Assembly (NCBI RefSeq): GCF_003545765.1
Contig: NZ_QXIO01000002.1
Span: 1-64,000 of the forward strand
Source of the DNA: Colwellia sp. RSH04
GTDB taxonomy: Bacteria > Pseudomonadota > Gammaproteobacteria > Enterobacterales > Alteromonadaceae
DNA length: 64,000 nucleotides
Reading direction: 5' to 3'
The position numbers were made by a program, and so were the translations under genes. The notes under the pieces were generated by a model that had not been told where the DNA came from, did not search any database, and saw only the letters and a program-made list of their open reading frames with translations. Shown here piece by piece: positions 19,268-28,268 of the stretch. The stretch's first letter is position 1, and the number at the start of each line of letters is the position of its first letter.

Positions 19268-20473
19268 TTATTTACGTGGCTTAACAAATTGATTACTCAT
19301 GCTCACGGCACTGACACCGTGAGCAAATACACTCATTAAAACAGTTAACACAATAACAGAGAAAATCTTTTCATTGCCTTCAACACCTATTTGATCAACA
19401 GCAATGAGTAAATAAAGTATTGATGCAATTCCTCTTGGCCCAAACCATGAAATAAAAAATTTACTGTAATTATCTAAACCGGATCCCGAAAGGCAAATAA
19501 AAGCGGGCAGAACACGTATAATCGTTAGGCTTAAAAAAGCGTAAATGCATACAGAAAGATCCCAATAAGGAGAGAATGTTGGCACAAAAATCAACCCAAA
19601 TATTAAAAAGACAAATAAAGTTAATAATTGACCTTCAGTCTCACCAAACTCTTGTATCCTCTCTCTAACATCAGTATTTTTAATACTTAAGAATAAGCCT
19701 GAACAAAAAGCCGCTATGAAGCCATTGCCGTGTAATGATTCAGCAAAAGAATAGGCCAAGATAGCAATAGATAAACAGGTTAATCGTTGGAAAACCTCAT
19801 TCATCCATTGCTTTTTATTTGCATAATCAATTAATTTTCCACCAACATTACCCACCAAAATCCCAATAATTGGTCCTAAAATAAGCTGTAATGCAATGAA
19901 GTTTAACCAGTGATCTTCAGAAGATATCTGACCTGTACCACTTGCGATAACCGCTAAGCAAACGAAAATAGGAGGTAGAGAAATCCCATCATTTAATCCA
20001 CTTTCAGTACTAATAGATTCACGTATTTTTAGTGGTACTGCTTTGCTATTTACTACGGCTTGTCCTAACGCTGCATCGGTAGGAGATAAAATTAGTGCTA
20101 GTAATACTAATAACCATATACTGTATTGTGGAAAAGTGTAAATGGCTATAAATGAGCCAAAAACCATTGTGATGGGTAAGCCTATTAAAAGTAATCTAGC
20201 AGGTAATCCTTGTAAGCGACTTTTAAGATGCTTTAGCTGAATAAAAGATGCATCAACAAAAAGAATAATAATTAGCGTGATTTCAGCTATGAGCTTAATC
20301 GCTTTTGAATCTATTTCAATTGAAATGATATCAAAACCCAACGGGCTACAAATCAAACCAATTGTTGCAAAAAACATTGGGCCAGAAATAGGGGAATTCT
20401 CAGCAACTTTAGAAAATAAGCCAAAGATTAAAATAAGTAATGCGGTTAAAAGAATCGCTTGATGGTCATGCAT
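19268..20473 (-). CDS. Cation:proton antiporter (NhaP/CPA1-type)
   Basis: A 401-residue polytopic inner-membrane protein with about 12 hydrophobic segments. Conserved features of the monovalent cation:proton antiporter-1 family are visible: LSPTDAALGQAVV (the Asp-containing helix), ESGLNDGISLPPIF (Asn-Asp pair), and FISWFGPRGIASILYLL (the Arg-containing helix). Such proteins swap Na+ or K+ for H+ and help pH and salt homeostasis. There is no cytosolic C-terminal regulatory domain; the protein ends soon after the last helix. Ion specificity cannot be assigned. Confidence 0.85.
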   Translation of the reverse strand: MHDHQAILLTALLILIFGLFSKVAENSPISGPMFFATIGLICSPLGFDIISIEIDSKAIKLIAEITLIIILFVDASFIQLKHLKSRLQGLPARLLLIGLPITMVFGSFIAIYTFPQYSIWLLVLLALILSPTDAALGQAVVNSKAVPLKIRESISTESGLNDGISLPPIFVCLAVIASGTGQISSEDHWLNFIALQLILGPIIGILVGNVGGKLIDYANKKQWMNEVFQRLTCLSIAILAYSFAESLHGNGFIAAFCSGLFLSIKNTDVRERIQEFGETEGQLLTLFVFLIFGLIFVPTFSPYWDLSVCIYAFLSLTIIRVLPAFICLSGSGLDNYSKFFISWFGPRGIASILYLLIAVDQIGVEGNEKIFSVIVLTVLMSVFAHGVSAVSMSNQFVKPRK

Positions 20474-20578
20474 GGTTACATTCCGTTGGAAAACTAAATT
20501 TATTTTAATTAATTAGGATTATTATTTTCGATAGTAAGGTAATATTACACGTATTCATATGATTAACATTAATTATTT

Positions 20579-22384
20579 ATGCGACGTTCTAGTTACCCTG
20601 ATCATGAAGTAACCACGATAAACTGGAAAGCTTTTAAGTTAATTCTTCCTTATTTGTTCGAATTTAAACAACGAATATTCTTTGCAATGTTTTGTTTAGT
20701 ACTGACTAAAATTGCCAGTGTTTATTTACCGTTTATTCTAAAGGACATAGTAGACACTTTAGATGCACAAAACTCAACTGGCGAGCAATTAAACCGCTTA
20801 ATTATAGTACCCTTTGGTTTAGTGGCTGCTTATGGCTTAGTTAGGCTGTCTATTGTTATTTTTGCTGAAATTAGAGATACCTTATTCGGTCGAGTAACCG
20901 AAAGAGCCATTCGAAGAATTAGTCTTAATGTTTTTCGACACTTACACCAATTAGATTTAGATTTTCATCTAAATCGACAAACAGGCGGGTTATCGAGAGA
21001 TATAGATAGAGGCACTTCAGGTATTAGCTTCTTAATGCGTTTTATGGTTTTTAATATTATTCCCACCTTATTAGAAATAATAATGGTAGTGAGTATTTTG
21101 TTTATAAACTACGGTATTAAATTTGCTGTTATTACACTCAGCTCCATTGCCGCATATATTGCTTATTCAATCTTTGCTACAGAGCGCCGTACTCGTTATG
21201 TACGTGCGGCTAATCAAGCAGACTCTTCAAGTAATACTAGGGCGATTGATAGCTTATTAAATTATGAAACGGTTAAGTATTTTACTAATGAAGAATATGA
21301 AGCTAAGGCTTATGACAAGCAGCTTGAATCTTGGGAACATGCAAAAATTAAAAACAGGTTATCTTTATTTGCCTTAAACGGTGGACAGGCGTTTATCATA
21401 GCAATCGCTATGACTTCAATGCTGGCTTTAGCTGCTTATGAAGTGAGTCATGGTGTGATGACATTGGGCGATTTTGTGCTAATTAACGCGTTTATGATGC
21501 AACTGTTTATGCCATTAAACTTTTTGGGTTTTGTCTATCGTGAAATTAAGGGATCTTTAGCCAATATTGAAAATATGTTTTCTTTACTTGGGCGTAAAGC
21601 AAAAATAGAAGACATTGAAAATGCTAAAACGTTAGCAGTTAAACGTGCTGCTATTAGCGTGAGTAATATCACTTTCAACTATCAAGAAAAGCGGGCAATT
21701 ATTAAGGGTATTTCCTTTGAAGTTAAGGCAGGTGATAAAGTTGCCATTGTCGGTCAAAGTGGCTCAGGTAAATCAACTCTAGTTAAATTACTGTTTAGGT
21801 TCTATGACGTGAAATCTGGTGAAATCACTATAAATGGTCAAAACATTACTGAGGTAAGTCAGCATTCTTTAAGAAAGCATATTGGGATAGTGCCACAAGA
21901 TACCGTACTTTTTAATGATACGCTTTATGCAAATATTCAGTATGGTAGACCTGAGGCTAGTCAACAAGACATTCAAAAAGCCATTAAAATGGCTCATCTT
22001 TCAGAGTTTATTGAAAGCTTACCTGATGGTGTTAACACCGTTGTAGGTGAACGAGGTTTAAAATTATCTGGTGGTGAAAAACAACGCGTTGCCATTGCGA
22101 GAACTATTTTAAAAGATCCCGCTATTCTAATCTTTGATGAAGCAACCTCTTCATTAGATAGTGAATCTGAACAAGCCATTTTAAAGGCAATTAATGAAGT
22201 GGCAGAAAATAGAACCAGTATTGTGATTGCCCATAGGTTATCAACGGTTGTTGATGCGGATAATATTCTCGTGATGAAGCACGGTGAAATAATAGAGCAA
22301 GGTTCACACCAAGAGCTATTAGCGCAACAAGGTAGTTATGCTAATATGTGGCAATTACAACAATCATCGAATGATGAAATTTAA
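20579..22384 (+). CDS. ABC exporter of the Atm1/HMT1 type
   Basis: A 601-residue half-transporter with an N-terminal six-helix transmembrane domain (about 25-325) and a C-terminal nucleotide-binding domain (about 355-590). Walker A is GQSGSGKST, the signature is LSGGEKQR, Walker B is AILIFDEATSS, and the switch His is IVIAHRLST. The segment QTGGLSRDIDRGTSGISFLM is typical of Atm1/ABCB7-like transporters, which export glutathione-linked sulfur or metal species. The exact cargo is inferred only by family. The ATG at 20579 has a poor ribosome site. DUF1415 follows after 26 bases, probably in one transcript. Confidence 0.88.
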   Translation: MRRSSYPDHEVTTINWKAFKLILPYLFEFKQRIFFAMFCLVLTKIASVYLPFILKDIVDTLDAQNSTGEQLNRLIIVPFGLVAAYGLVRLSIVIFAEIRDTLFGRVTERAIRRISLNVFRHLHQLDLDFHLNRQTGGLSRDIDRGTSGISFLMRFMVFNIIPTLLEIIMVVSILFINYGIKFAVITLSSIAAYIAYSIFATERRTRYVRAANQADSSSNTRAIDSLLNYETVKYFTNEEYEAKAYDKQLESWEHAKIKNRLSLFALNGGQAFIIAIAMTSMLALAAYEVSHGVMTLGDFVLINAFMMQLFMPLNFLGFVYREIKGSLANIENMFSLLGRKAKIEDIENAKTLAVKRAAISVSNITFNYQEKRAIIKGISFEVKAGDKVAIVGQSGSGKSTLVKLLFRFYDVKSGEITINGQNITEVSQHSLRKHIGIVPQDTVLFNDTLYANIQYGRPEASQQDIQKAIKMAHLSEFIESLPDGVNTVVGERGLKLSGGEKQRVAIARTILKDPAILIFDEATSSLDSESEQAILKAINEVAENRTSIVIAHRLSTVVDADNILVMKHGEIIEQGSHQELLAQQGSYANMWQLQQSSNDEI

Positions 22385-22410
22385 CTAGTCTTATTTATTA
22401 GTGAAGAAAA

Positions 22411-22971
22411 ATGCCTACAGTAGAACAATCCGTTATTAGCGCAACAAAAGATTGGTTAGAGCAAGTGATTATTGGGCTGAACTTTTGTCCTTTTGCCAAA
22501 AAAGAATTTGTGCAACAAACGATTTACTATTACGTCTCAGATAAAACGAAAAGTAAAATGGCTTTGGTTGAGATGTTAAATCAGTTTCAATACCTACAAG
22601 CGCATAATGAGCTTGAAACAACTTTAGTGATATATCCACAAACGTTTCGCTCGTTTGATCGATTTTTAGATTTAGTCGATCAAGCCAACGAACTTCTTAT
22701 CGATGAAGGTTTTGAGGGGGTCTTTCAACTTGCGACTATGCATCCGGAATATTGTTTCGCCGATGAAGATTATGACGATGCGAGTAATTTTACTAACCGA
22801 TCACCATTTCCTATGATTCATATCATTAGAGAGGAAAGTATGGCGAAAGTGCTTTCAATTTATAAAGAGCCTGAGAAAATACCTGATAATAATATTGGTG
22901 TAGCTCAAGCAAAAGGCAGCGAATACTTTAAACAATTATTAGACAATATACATGCGAAGCACGTAAAGTAG
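22411..22971 (+). CDS. DUF1415 family protein
   Basis: A 186-residue soluble protein. It matches DUF1415, with the N-terminal WLEQVIIGLNFCPFAKKEF and the central VFQLATMHPEYCFADED. The function is unknown; the conserved Cys and His residues in these motifs suggest a metal or redox site, which is inference. It lies 26 bases after the ABC exporter and is probably cotranscribed. A MITE-like element begins 15 bases after its stop. Confidence 0.85.
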   Translation: MPTVEQSVISATKDWLEQVIIGLNFCPFAKKEFVQQTIYYYVSDKTKSKMALVEMLNQFQYLQAHNELETTLVIYPQTFRSFDRFLDLVDQANELLIDEGFEGVFQLATMHPEYCFADEDYDDASNFTNRSPFPMIHIIREESMAKVLSIYKEPEKIPDNNIGVAQAKGSEYFKQLLDNIHAKHVK

Positions 22972-22985
22972 GTAGAATACTAGAT

Positions 22986-23254
22986 TTAGGGTCTGTTGAT
23001 CTTTCGCGATTAAGTTTTGTTAGAGCTAAAAGCGTTTTATTCGCGGCGAGTAGTGTGTAGCTTAGTCATTCTAAGCAAATACTACTCAACAAAGCATAAA
23101 ATGCTTTTAGCCGAATCCTTCGGACAGCGTTTGTTGGTCATTTTTACGGCGTTATCGCCTTTTTATGTGGAATACCCCATGACAAAGGCTCTGCCTTGTA
23201 GAAATGTCCAACAAAAAGCTGCAAAAACAACCCCGAAAGCTCAACAGCCCCTAA
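22986..23254. mobile_element. MITE-like short inverted-repeat element
   Basis: The ends match as inverted repeats: TTAGGGTCTGTTGATCTTTC from 22986 against the complement of the segment ending at 23254, 19 of 21 positions identical. The 269-base body has no plausible transposase and contains a large cruciform at 23025-23111. A TA dinucleotide occurs at each junction, and both ends sit in a Y-TA-R context, which recalls IS5-type targets. The base composition is richer in GC than the flanks. An 89-codon open frame inside it is a by-product of the element. Element family and transposase source are not identifiable here. Confidence 0.7.
23025..23111. repeat. Three-tier hairpin inside the MITE-like element
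   Basis: The outer stem is 16 bp (GCTAAAAGCGTTTTAT at 23025-23040 with 23096-23111, one G-U). The middle stem is GAGTAGT/ACTACTC (23048-23054 and 23081-23087). The inner stem is GCTTAG/CTAAGC (23060-23065 and 23071-23076) with a 5-base loop. Transcribed from either side it would give a long structured RNA just downstream of the DUF1415 gene. Confidence 0.75.
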
Positions 23255-23380
23255 GTACAATAGCGTTATCTAAAAAACCTCGCTAAACAAATTCATACTC
23301 AAGATTACAGCTTGATTACACCTAAACCTTACATATTTTTGTACACTTGAACAATAAAATTCAGGTAAGGTGACATAAGT

Positions 23381-23599
23381 ATGAATTCAATCACTTTAGA
23401 TCATATTAATACTTCAAGTAATGCTTCAAGTAACGCTAGTAAGTTAACAGCGACTGCGTCAGTCTTAACGACTTATTATCAAGGTAAAAAATACTATTTT
23501 TCATGCTTTGATGAATTGTGGCAGTTTTATCGTATTATTTTATCAAGCGGACGTACTTTATCGTTACGTGAACAAAAACAAAGTTACATTAAGGTTTGA
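23381..23599 (+). CDS. Small hypothetical protein (72 aa)
   Basis: The frame has an AAGGTGA ribosome site about 9 bases before ATG 23381, which is the main reason to accept it. The N-terminal third is Ser/Asn/Thr-rich (NTSSNASSNASK). The C-terminal half (YYQGKKYYFSCFDELWQFYRII) is aromatic and looks like a small folded unit. I do not recognise the family. It stands alone between the MITE-like element and the LysE gene, 60 bases upstream of the latter's start, and might be cotranscribed with it. Confidence 0.5.
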   Translation: MNSITLDHINTSSNASSNASKLTATASVLTTYYQGKKYYFSCFDELWQFYRIILSSGRTLSLREQKQSYIKV

Positions 23600-23659
23600 T
23601 TGCACAAAATCATCTAAGGTAGAATGTTTTTCCTTAACTTTAGGCGGAACATTCAATTT

Positions 23660-24307
23660 ATGAGTTTTATAGAGCAGTTTACCATGATAGCTGTTGTACA
23701 CTTTCTTGCTGTTGCTAGCCCTGGACCTGACTTCGCGCTAATTTTCAAACAAAGTATACGCTACAATCGCACTGTTGCTATTTATAGTAGTTTAGGCATT
23801 GCAGCAGGGATTATTTTACATGTTACCTATTCATTAGTTGGTATTGGGTTATTAATTGCTAGTGATCAACGGTTACTTACGGTACTCACATACTTAGCAG
23901 CAGGCTATTTTTGCTATATCGCATGGCATGGCCTTAACGCTAAACCACCAGAAGATAGCGATATTAATTCTCCAAATTCAGCCACGTATAATGAAAATTT
24001 CCCGTCTAATAAAAAAGCATTTATCACTGGCTTTTTAATTAATGGTCTTAATGTAAAAGCAACATTATTTTTTGTTAGTTTATTTTCTGTTGTTATCTCT
24101 CCGAGTACTGATATGAATATTAAACTTATATACGGTTTTTATTTAGTCATAGCAACAGGGCTATGGTTTATCAGTTTGTCTTATTTACTTACGTTACCAA
24201 AAGTAAGAAATTTACTCTTTGTAAAAGGTTATTGGGTAGACCGTATTATGGGGGTTGTTTTGCTAATTATTGCAATACAACTTGTATGGAATAACTTGAG
24301 CGCCTAG
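23660..24307 (+). CDS. LysE family amino-acid exporter
   Basis: A ~215-residue inner-membrane protein with six hydrophobic segments. The N-terminal family signature is VVHFLAVASPGPDFALIFKQS, and the later ITGFLINGLNVKATLFFVSLFS has the LN-KA pattern of LysE/RhtB exporters. These proteins expel amino acids or derivatives; the substrate cannot be set from sequence. The ATG at 23660 is preferred because the family starts there. The frame extends 12 codons upstream to 23624, but that stretch does not resemble the family. Confidence 0.85.
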   Translation: MSFIEQFTMIAVVHFLAVASPGPDFALIFKQSIRYNRTVAIYSSLGIAAGIILHVTYSLVGIGLLIASDQRLLTVLTYLAAGYFCYIAWHGLNAKPPEDSDINSPNSATYNENFPSNKKAFITGFLINGLNVKATLFFVSLFSVVISPSTDMNIKLIYGFYLVIATGLWFISLSYLLTLPKVRNLLFVKGYWVDRIMGVVLLIIAIQLVWNNLSA

Positions 24308-24326
24308 GTTTTCTTTTTATTTACGG

Positions 24327-24332
24327 TATAAT
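24327..24332 (+). promoter_or_regulatory. Probable -10 box for the 24373 gene
   Basis: A perfect TATAAT lies 40 bases before the TTG start at 24373 and after the LysE stop. No good -35 hexamer is present at the usual spacing, so the promoter is only tentative. Confidence 0.4.
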
Positions 24333-24372
24333 ATCGCCAAGCAATGTAGTTAGCTAAATAATAGGTAAGAGT

Positions 24373-25224
24373 TTGTCAGAAAAAATTTCAGTAATTCAAG
24401 TTGGCGGTAGTGTTGAGCAAGCCGAGCAGGGTAATTATCAATTAGATACCAAAGCAATTTTTAGCGAAGCGTGGCAATACACGCTAAAAGCTAGAGTATC
24501 AATTATGTTAGGTCTTGGGTTTGCTCTTTTCTTAGGCATGATTGTCTCTTATATCGCTAGTAATTACCTAGGTGGTATGGAAGTTATTTTTGAAGATCCG
24601 CAAGCAGGAATGATATTAAACATATTGGTGACGGTTGTTATATGGCCTTTTTTAGCTGGCGTTGAAATGATGGGGGTCTTTCATGCTGTTGGAATGAAAA
24701 CGCATGTGGGATTAGTTTTTTCTTTCTTAAAACGTGGTAGTTGGGTCGCTGTATGCGCGTTACTAACTTCTTCATTGATTAGCATTGGTTTTCAGTTATT
24801 AATTTTTCCAGGTGTTTTCCTTGCTGTTGTTTTGTCGTTGACCATACCTTTAGTGGTAGAGAAACAAATGACTCCCATGAAAGCTATAGTTCTTTCTGTA
24901 AAAGCATTACGATTTAAATGGTGGCAACTAACGTCAATTTACATGTTGTTAATAATCTGTTTGTTAGCGTTATTATTTCCAGTTGTTTTATTGGCTGATA
25001 GCGCTATAGCTCCTCTATCTATCATTTTATTTATTTTTGGTATGACCTATTTAGCACCACTTTACTATAACGTGAAAGGTATTTTATACCGTGAAATATT
25101 CGGTGTTAAAATAGCAACGAATAACCCCAACGATAATGAAAGTAATCAAGGTGATAGTGACGAGAATGATAATGAACGCACTGTAATAAACAAAAATGGA
25201 CCAGACGATACATTCTCAGCGTAA
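24373..25224 (+). CDS. Polytopic membrane protein of unknown function
   Basis: A 283-residue protein that uses a TTG start preceded by GGTAAGAG. After a short polar N-terminus it has hydrophobic segments at about 42-65, 82-105, 120-160, 185-215 and 215-240. It ends with a strongly polar Asn/Asp/Glu-rich tail of ~40 residues. The pattern (FSEAWQYTLKARVSIMLGLG...) resembles BPSS1780/GlpQ-membrane-domain-type proteins, but I cannot assign a family firmly. It lies 27 bases before the Bax-like glucosaminidase gene, so a shared transcript and an envelope role are plausible. Confidence 0.75.
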   Translation: MSEKISVIQVGGSVEQAEQGNYQLDTKAIFSEAWQYTLKARVSIMLGLGFALFLGMIVSYIASNYLGGMEVIFEDPQAGMILNILVTVVIWPFLAGVEMMGVFHAVGMKTHVGLVFSFLKRGSWVAVCALLTSSLISIGFQLLIFPGVFLAVVLSLTIPLVVEKQMTPMKAIVLSVKALRFKWWQLTSIYMLLIICLLALLFPVVLLADSAIAPLSIILFIFGMTYLAPLYYNVKGILYREIFGVKIATNNPNDNESNQGDSDENDNERTVINKNGPDDTFSA

Positions 25225-25251
25225 TGTATTTTTTGTTTACAAGGAAATTTT

Positions 25252-26133
25252 ATGAGTATAGTTAACCGCATTACATCGGCAGTATTGTTGATAGGTCTTG
25301 TTGTATCTATTGTAGCGCCTTTTACTTTTTTAAAGCCTAAACCTTTGGCTACTCTTGATGAAACTGAATCAAGAGCGGAACAGCAACCTAAAAAAACTCA
25401 CACACCATTGAAGGTAATAAAAAAAGTAGAAAAACCGCTGCACTCTGTGACGCTACCAAACTTTTCGGCTATTTATGATATACCCACCAAAAAGAAACGC
25501 TTTTTTGATTTTATGCGTCCAGCTATAAGAGAGCACAATAATCAATTATTGAAAACTAGAGCAAAATTAGAGTACTGGTTAGAACAAACATCATTAGAAC
25601 TTGGATTAACCAATGAAGAGCAAGAAGAGCTAGCTAATTTAGCTAAAAAATATCGCGTAAGTAAGCATAACTCTACGCTACAACAGCTAGATGAGCTGTT
25701 AGTTAAAGTCGATATGATCCCCGAGTCATTGGTACTAGTACAAGCAGCCAATGAGTCTGCTTGGGGCACTTCTAGGTTTGCTCGTATAGGCTTAAACTTC
25801 TTTGGCATTTGGTGTTATAAACCTAAATGTGGCATGGTGCCAAGCGGAAGAAATGCTGGCGCAAAACACGAAGTTGCTGCTTTTAAGAGCGTTGATGCGG
25901 CTGTGAAGGGGTATTTTAAGAATATAAATACTCATAATGCGTATAGAGTATTTAGAAGTATACGCTCTCAATTACGTGAACATAACCAACCACTTGATGC
26001 TGAAATATTAGCGACCGGGTTACTACCTTATTCAGAGCGTGGCGCACATTACGTGTTAGATATAACTGATATGTTAAGACATAATCAGCGCTATTTTAGC
26101 GCTGAAGATACCTCGTTTAATGCGGCAGATTAG
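25252..26133 (+). CDS. Bax-like glucosaminidase-domain protein
   Basis: A 293-residue exported or membrane-anchored protein with one N-terminal hydrophobic segment (about 9-28) and a basic linker. A C-terminal glucosaminidase domain (about 130-285) contains LVLVQAANESAWGTSRFARIGLN, with the predicted catalytic Glu in NESAWG. FGIWCYKPKCGMVPSG and LLPYSERGAHYV are characteristic of the E. coli Bax protein rather than FlgJ. It probably cuts peptidoglycan between GlcNAc and MurNAc; this activity is inferred from the fold. An AAGGAAA site precedes ATG 25252. Confidence 0.85.
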   Translation: MSIVNRITSAVLLIGLVVSIVAPFTFLKPKPLATLDETESRAEQQPKKTHTPLKVIKKVEKPLHSVTLPNFSAIYDIPTKKKRFFDFMRPAIREHNNQLLKTRAKLEYWLEQTSLELGLTNEEQEELANLAKKYRVSKHNSTLQQLDELLVKVDMIPESLVLVQAANESAWGTSRFARIGLNFFGIWCYKPKCGMVPSGRNAGAKHEVAAFKSVDAAVKGYFKNINTHNAYRVFRSIRSQLREHNQPLDAEILATGLLPYSERGAHYVLDITDMLRHNQRYFSAEDTSFNAAD

Positions 26134-26154
26134 TTCGTTATTTTATTTCGAAAT

Positions 26155-27096
26155 TTATTTTACTTCAATAATATCGACTAAATCTGCTGAGATTCTTACG
26201 CTAGAAGCTTGTTGTTTGCTTTTCTGAGTAAACTCATTATCAGCGCTAAAGCTTTCTTGATCAAATGCTGTGTCTCCGCCATTAACGATGCCAGAATCAC
26301 TATTTATCTCTTTAAAGTTAAATAACTGGCTATCACATAAGTGTGATGGAACGATATTTTTCATTGCTGTGAACATCGATTCAATCCTACCTGGCGATTG
26401 CTCATTCCACTCATTTAACATGCGTTTAATATTTTGACGTTGTAAATTAGGTTGAGAGCCACATAAATTACAAGGAATAATAGGGAATTTTTTTAATTCA
26501 CCGTACTGAATAAGTTCACTTTCTTTACAAAATGCTAATGGCCTTATAACAACATGCTCGCCATTATCTGAAACAAGCTTTGCCGGCATTGATTTCATTT
26601 TACCGCCATAAAACATATTTAACATCAGAGTTTCAATCATATCATCTCTGTGGTGTCCTAAGGCTATCTTAGTTGCACCTAATGCTTTAGCCGCTTTATA
26701 TAACACGGCACGACGAAGTCTTGAACATAAACTACAGGTTGTTTTACCTTCAGGTATTTTATCTTTTACGATTGCATAAGTATCTTCTTCGATTATCTGG
26801 TACTCAATTCCCAGTTCTTTTAGGTAATTAGGCAAAATATGCTCTGGAAAGCCTGGTTGCTTTTGATCTAAATTAACCGCAACCAGCTCGAAATTAATCG
26901 GAGCCGATTCTTTAAGTAACATTAAAATACTGAGTAAGGCATAACTGTCTTTACCGCCTGATAAACACACCATAATTTTATCGCCATCTTCAATCATATT
27001 GTATTCAGCAATAGCTTGTCCCACATTACGTCGAAGGCGCTTTTCAAGCTTAGTTAATTGCGTTTTTTGTGTATCGGTTAATGAAGAGTTGTTCAT
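26155..27096 (-). CDS. ttcA: tRNA 2-thiocytidine(32) synthetase TtcA
   Basis: This ATP-dependent iron-sulfur enzyme installs 2-thiocytidine at position 32 of certain tRNAs. The 313-residue protein carries the PP-loop [10 protein letters not shown], a CxxC pair in CSLCSRLRR and another in CNLCGSQ, which bind the cluster, and [19 protein letters not shown]. The C-terminal ~50 residues after FNFKEINSD are a variable tail. The gene converges on the Bax-like gene. Confidence 0.95.
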   Translation of the reverse strand: MNNSSLTDTQKTQLTKLEKRLRRNVGQAIAEYNMIEDGDKIMVCLSGGKDSYALLSILMLLKESAPINFELVAVNLDQKQPGFPEHILPNYLKELGIEYQIIEEDTYAIVKDKIPEGKTTCSLCSRLRRAVLYKAAKALGATKIALGHHRDDMIETLMLNMFYGGKMKSMPAKLVSDNGEHVVIRPLAFCKESELIQYGELKKFPIIPCNLCGSQPNLQRQNIKRMLNEWNEQSPGRIESMFTAMKNIVPSHLCDSQLFNFKEINSDSGIVNGGDTAFDQESFSADNEFTQKSKQQASSVRISADLVDIIEVK

Positions 27097-27128
27097 AGAA
27101 TTAAGTGCACTTAAGTATTAATGCGCGC

Positions 27129-27134
27129 ATTATA
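27129..27134 (-). promoter_or_regulatory. Candidate -10 box for ttcA
   Basis: Read on the minus strand, a perfect TATAAT lies 33 bases before the ttcA ATG. A weak TTTAAC lies 17 bases upstream of it as a possible -35. A TGCGCGCA palindrome sits directly downstream, around the likely transcription start. Confidence 0.45.
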
Positions 27135-27174
27135 CTCATTATTTAAAGGAAGTTAAAAGAAGTTGATTATAAAG

Positions 27175-27203
27175 AAAAGCCAAGCACTAAATGCTTGGCT
27201 TTA
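27175..27203 (-). terminator. Intrinsic terminator after uspE
   Basis: The perfect stem AAAGCCAAGCA/TGCTTGGCTTT with a short CTAAA loop sits about 20 bases past the uspE stop. On the minus strand it is followed by TTTTC. Confidence 0.8.
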
Positions 27204-27224
27204 CCGTAAACGCTCTAACGATAT

Positions 27225-28169
27225 TTACTCTGCAAGTGGTGAGACATAACCGTCTGGTTTTAAAGCAAGAACATCGCAATTTAGATGGTCAATTACATGC
27301 TCTGCTGTATTACCTATTAAAGCGGCAGAAATACCTGTTCTGCCAATAGTACCTAAAATTAATAACTCAGCATCTATTTTTTTTGCCACTTGTTCAATAA
27401 CAGTTTCAGGTAACCCTTCTTCAACATAAGTATTATTTGGATTAACATTATATTTGTTTGCGTGCTGTGTCATTGAATCTTGGTGATGCTTTAACATAGC
27501 ATTATTATATTCAGTTGAATCAAATTCAGGTATTTCTATAGAAATATTCACTGGCGTACCAGGATATGAATTAACCAAATGTACATTAGCATCAATTAAA
27601 CCTGCTAATTTACTCGCTTGCTCTGTAATTTTATTATTCAGCGATAAATGCTCTTCTTCGTCACTGCCGACATTAATAGCAGCAAGAATATTACCATCTT
27701 TAGGCCACTCATGCTCTTTAACAAGTAATACAGGGCTAGGGCATTTTCTTAATAAGTGCCAATCAGTTGGTGTAAACACAACGGACTTTAACTTGTCGTG
27801 CTGGTGAGTACCTTTGATTACGATATCGAATTTATGTTCAATCACTTGATTTATGATGGCTTCAAAAGGACGATTATGCCAAACAACTTCACTTGTTATA
27901 TTCAGTGAAGAGTCGAGTTCTTTTACTTTGTCATCAAGCCACTGTTGTTTATCTTTAATCACCATCTGACGCATTGCATCACGTTCATTGCTTGAGAGTA
28001 TGGTCGTCATTTCATAAGAAAAATCAAAGATACTAAAAAAGGCCGTGATACTGACCGTTTCACTGCTAGATTCTGTCAGTCTAGTTGCGAGTTCAATTGC
28101 GCGTTTTAGTGCCTTTTGTTCATTGCACGTTGGATCTACAACAACCAGTATTTTTTTATACATGTCCAT
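27225..28169 (-). CDS. uspE: Universal stress protein UspE
   Basis: A 314-residue cytosolic protein made of two tandem Usp domains (about 4-150 and 165-305). This is the UspE layout, not the single-domain UspA type. The first domain begins YKKILVVVDPTCNEQKALKRAIELA and the second ends ELLILGTIGRTGISAALIGNTAEHVI, with the nucleotide-binding GxxG-type loop. UspE supports stress resistance and often lies close to fnr and ttcA, as it does here. A long perfect inverted repeat lies 19-52 bases upstream of the start. Confidence 0.92.
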   Translation of the reverse strand: MDMYKKILVVVDPTCNEQKALKRAIELATRLTESSSETVSITAFFSIFDFSYEMTTILSSNERDAMRQMVIKDKQQWLDDKVKELDSSLNITSEVVWHNRPFEAIINQVIEHKFDIVIKGTHQHDKLKSVVFTPTDWHLLRKCPSPVLLVKEHEWPKDGNILAAINVGSDEEEHLSLNNKITEQASKLAGLIDANVHLVNSYPGTPVNISIEIPEFDSTEYNNAMLKHHQDSMTQHANKYNVNPNNTYVEEGLPETVIEQVAKKIDAELLILGTIGRTGISAALIGNTAEHVIDHLNCDVLALKPDGYVSPLAE

Positions 28170-28187
28170 GACAAACCTCTTATTAGT

Positions 28188-28221
28188 AAGTATCTATAGT
28201 ATATTTCTACTATAGATACTT
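28188..28221. promoter_or_regulatory. 14-bp perfect inverted repeat upstream of uspE
   Basis: AAGTATCTATAGTA at 28188-28201 pairs without mismatch with 28208-28221 across a 6-base loop. It sits in the uspE promoter or 5' leader. It could be a repressor operator or an mRNA hairpin; no regulator can be named. Confidence 0.6.
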
Positions 28222-28268
28222 TATAACAAATTACTAGAATAAATGCTTGTTTTGTATCAACTAACTTT

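Noticed and set aside
23017-23286. An 89-codon open frame with basic, repeat-like sequence
   Set aside because: It lies almost wholly inside the MITE-like element, crosses its hairpin and right end, and lacks a ribosome site.
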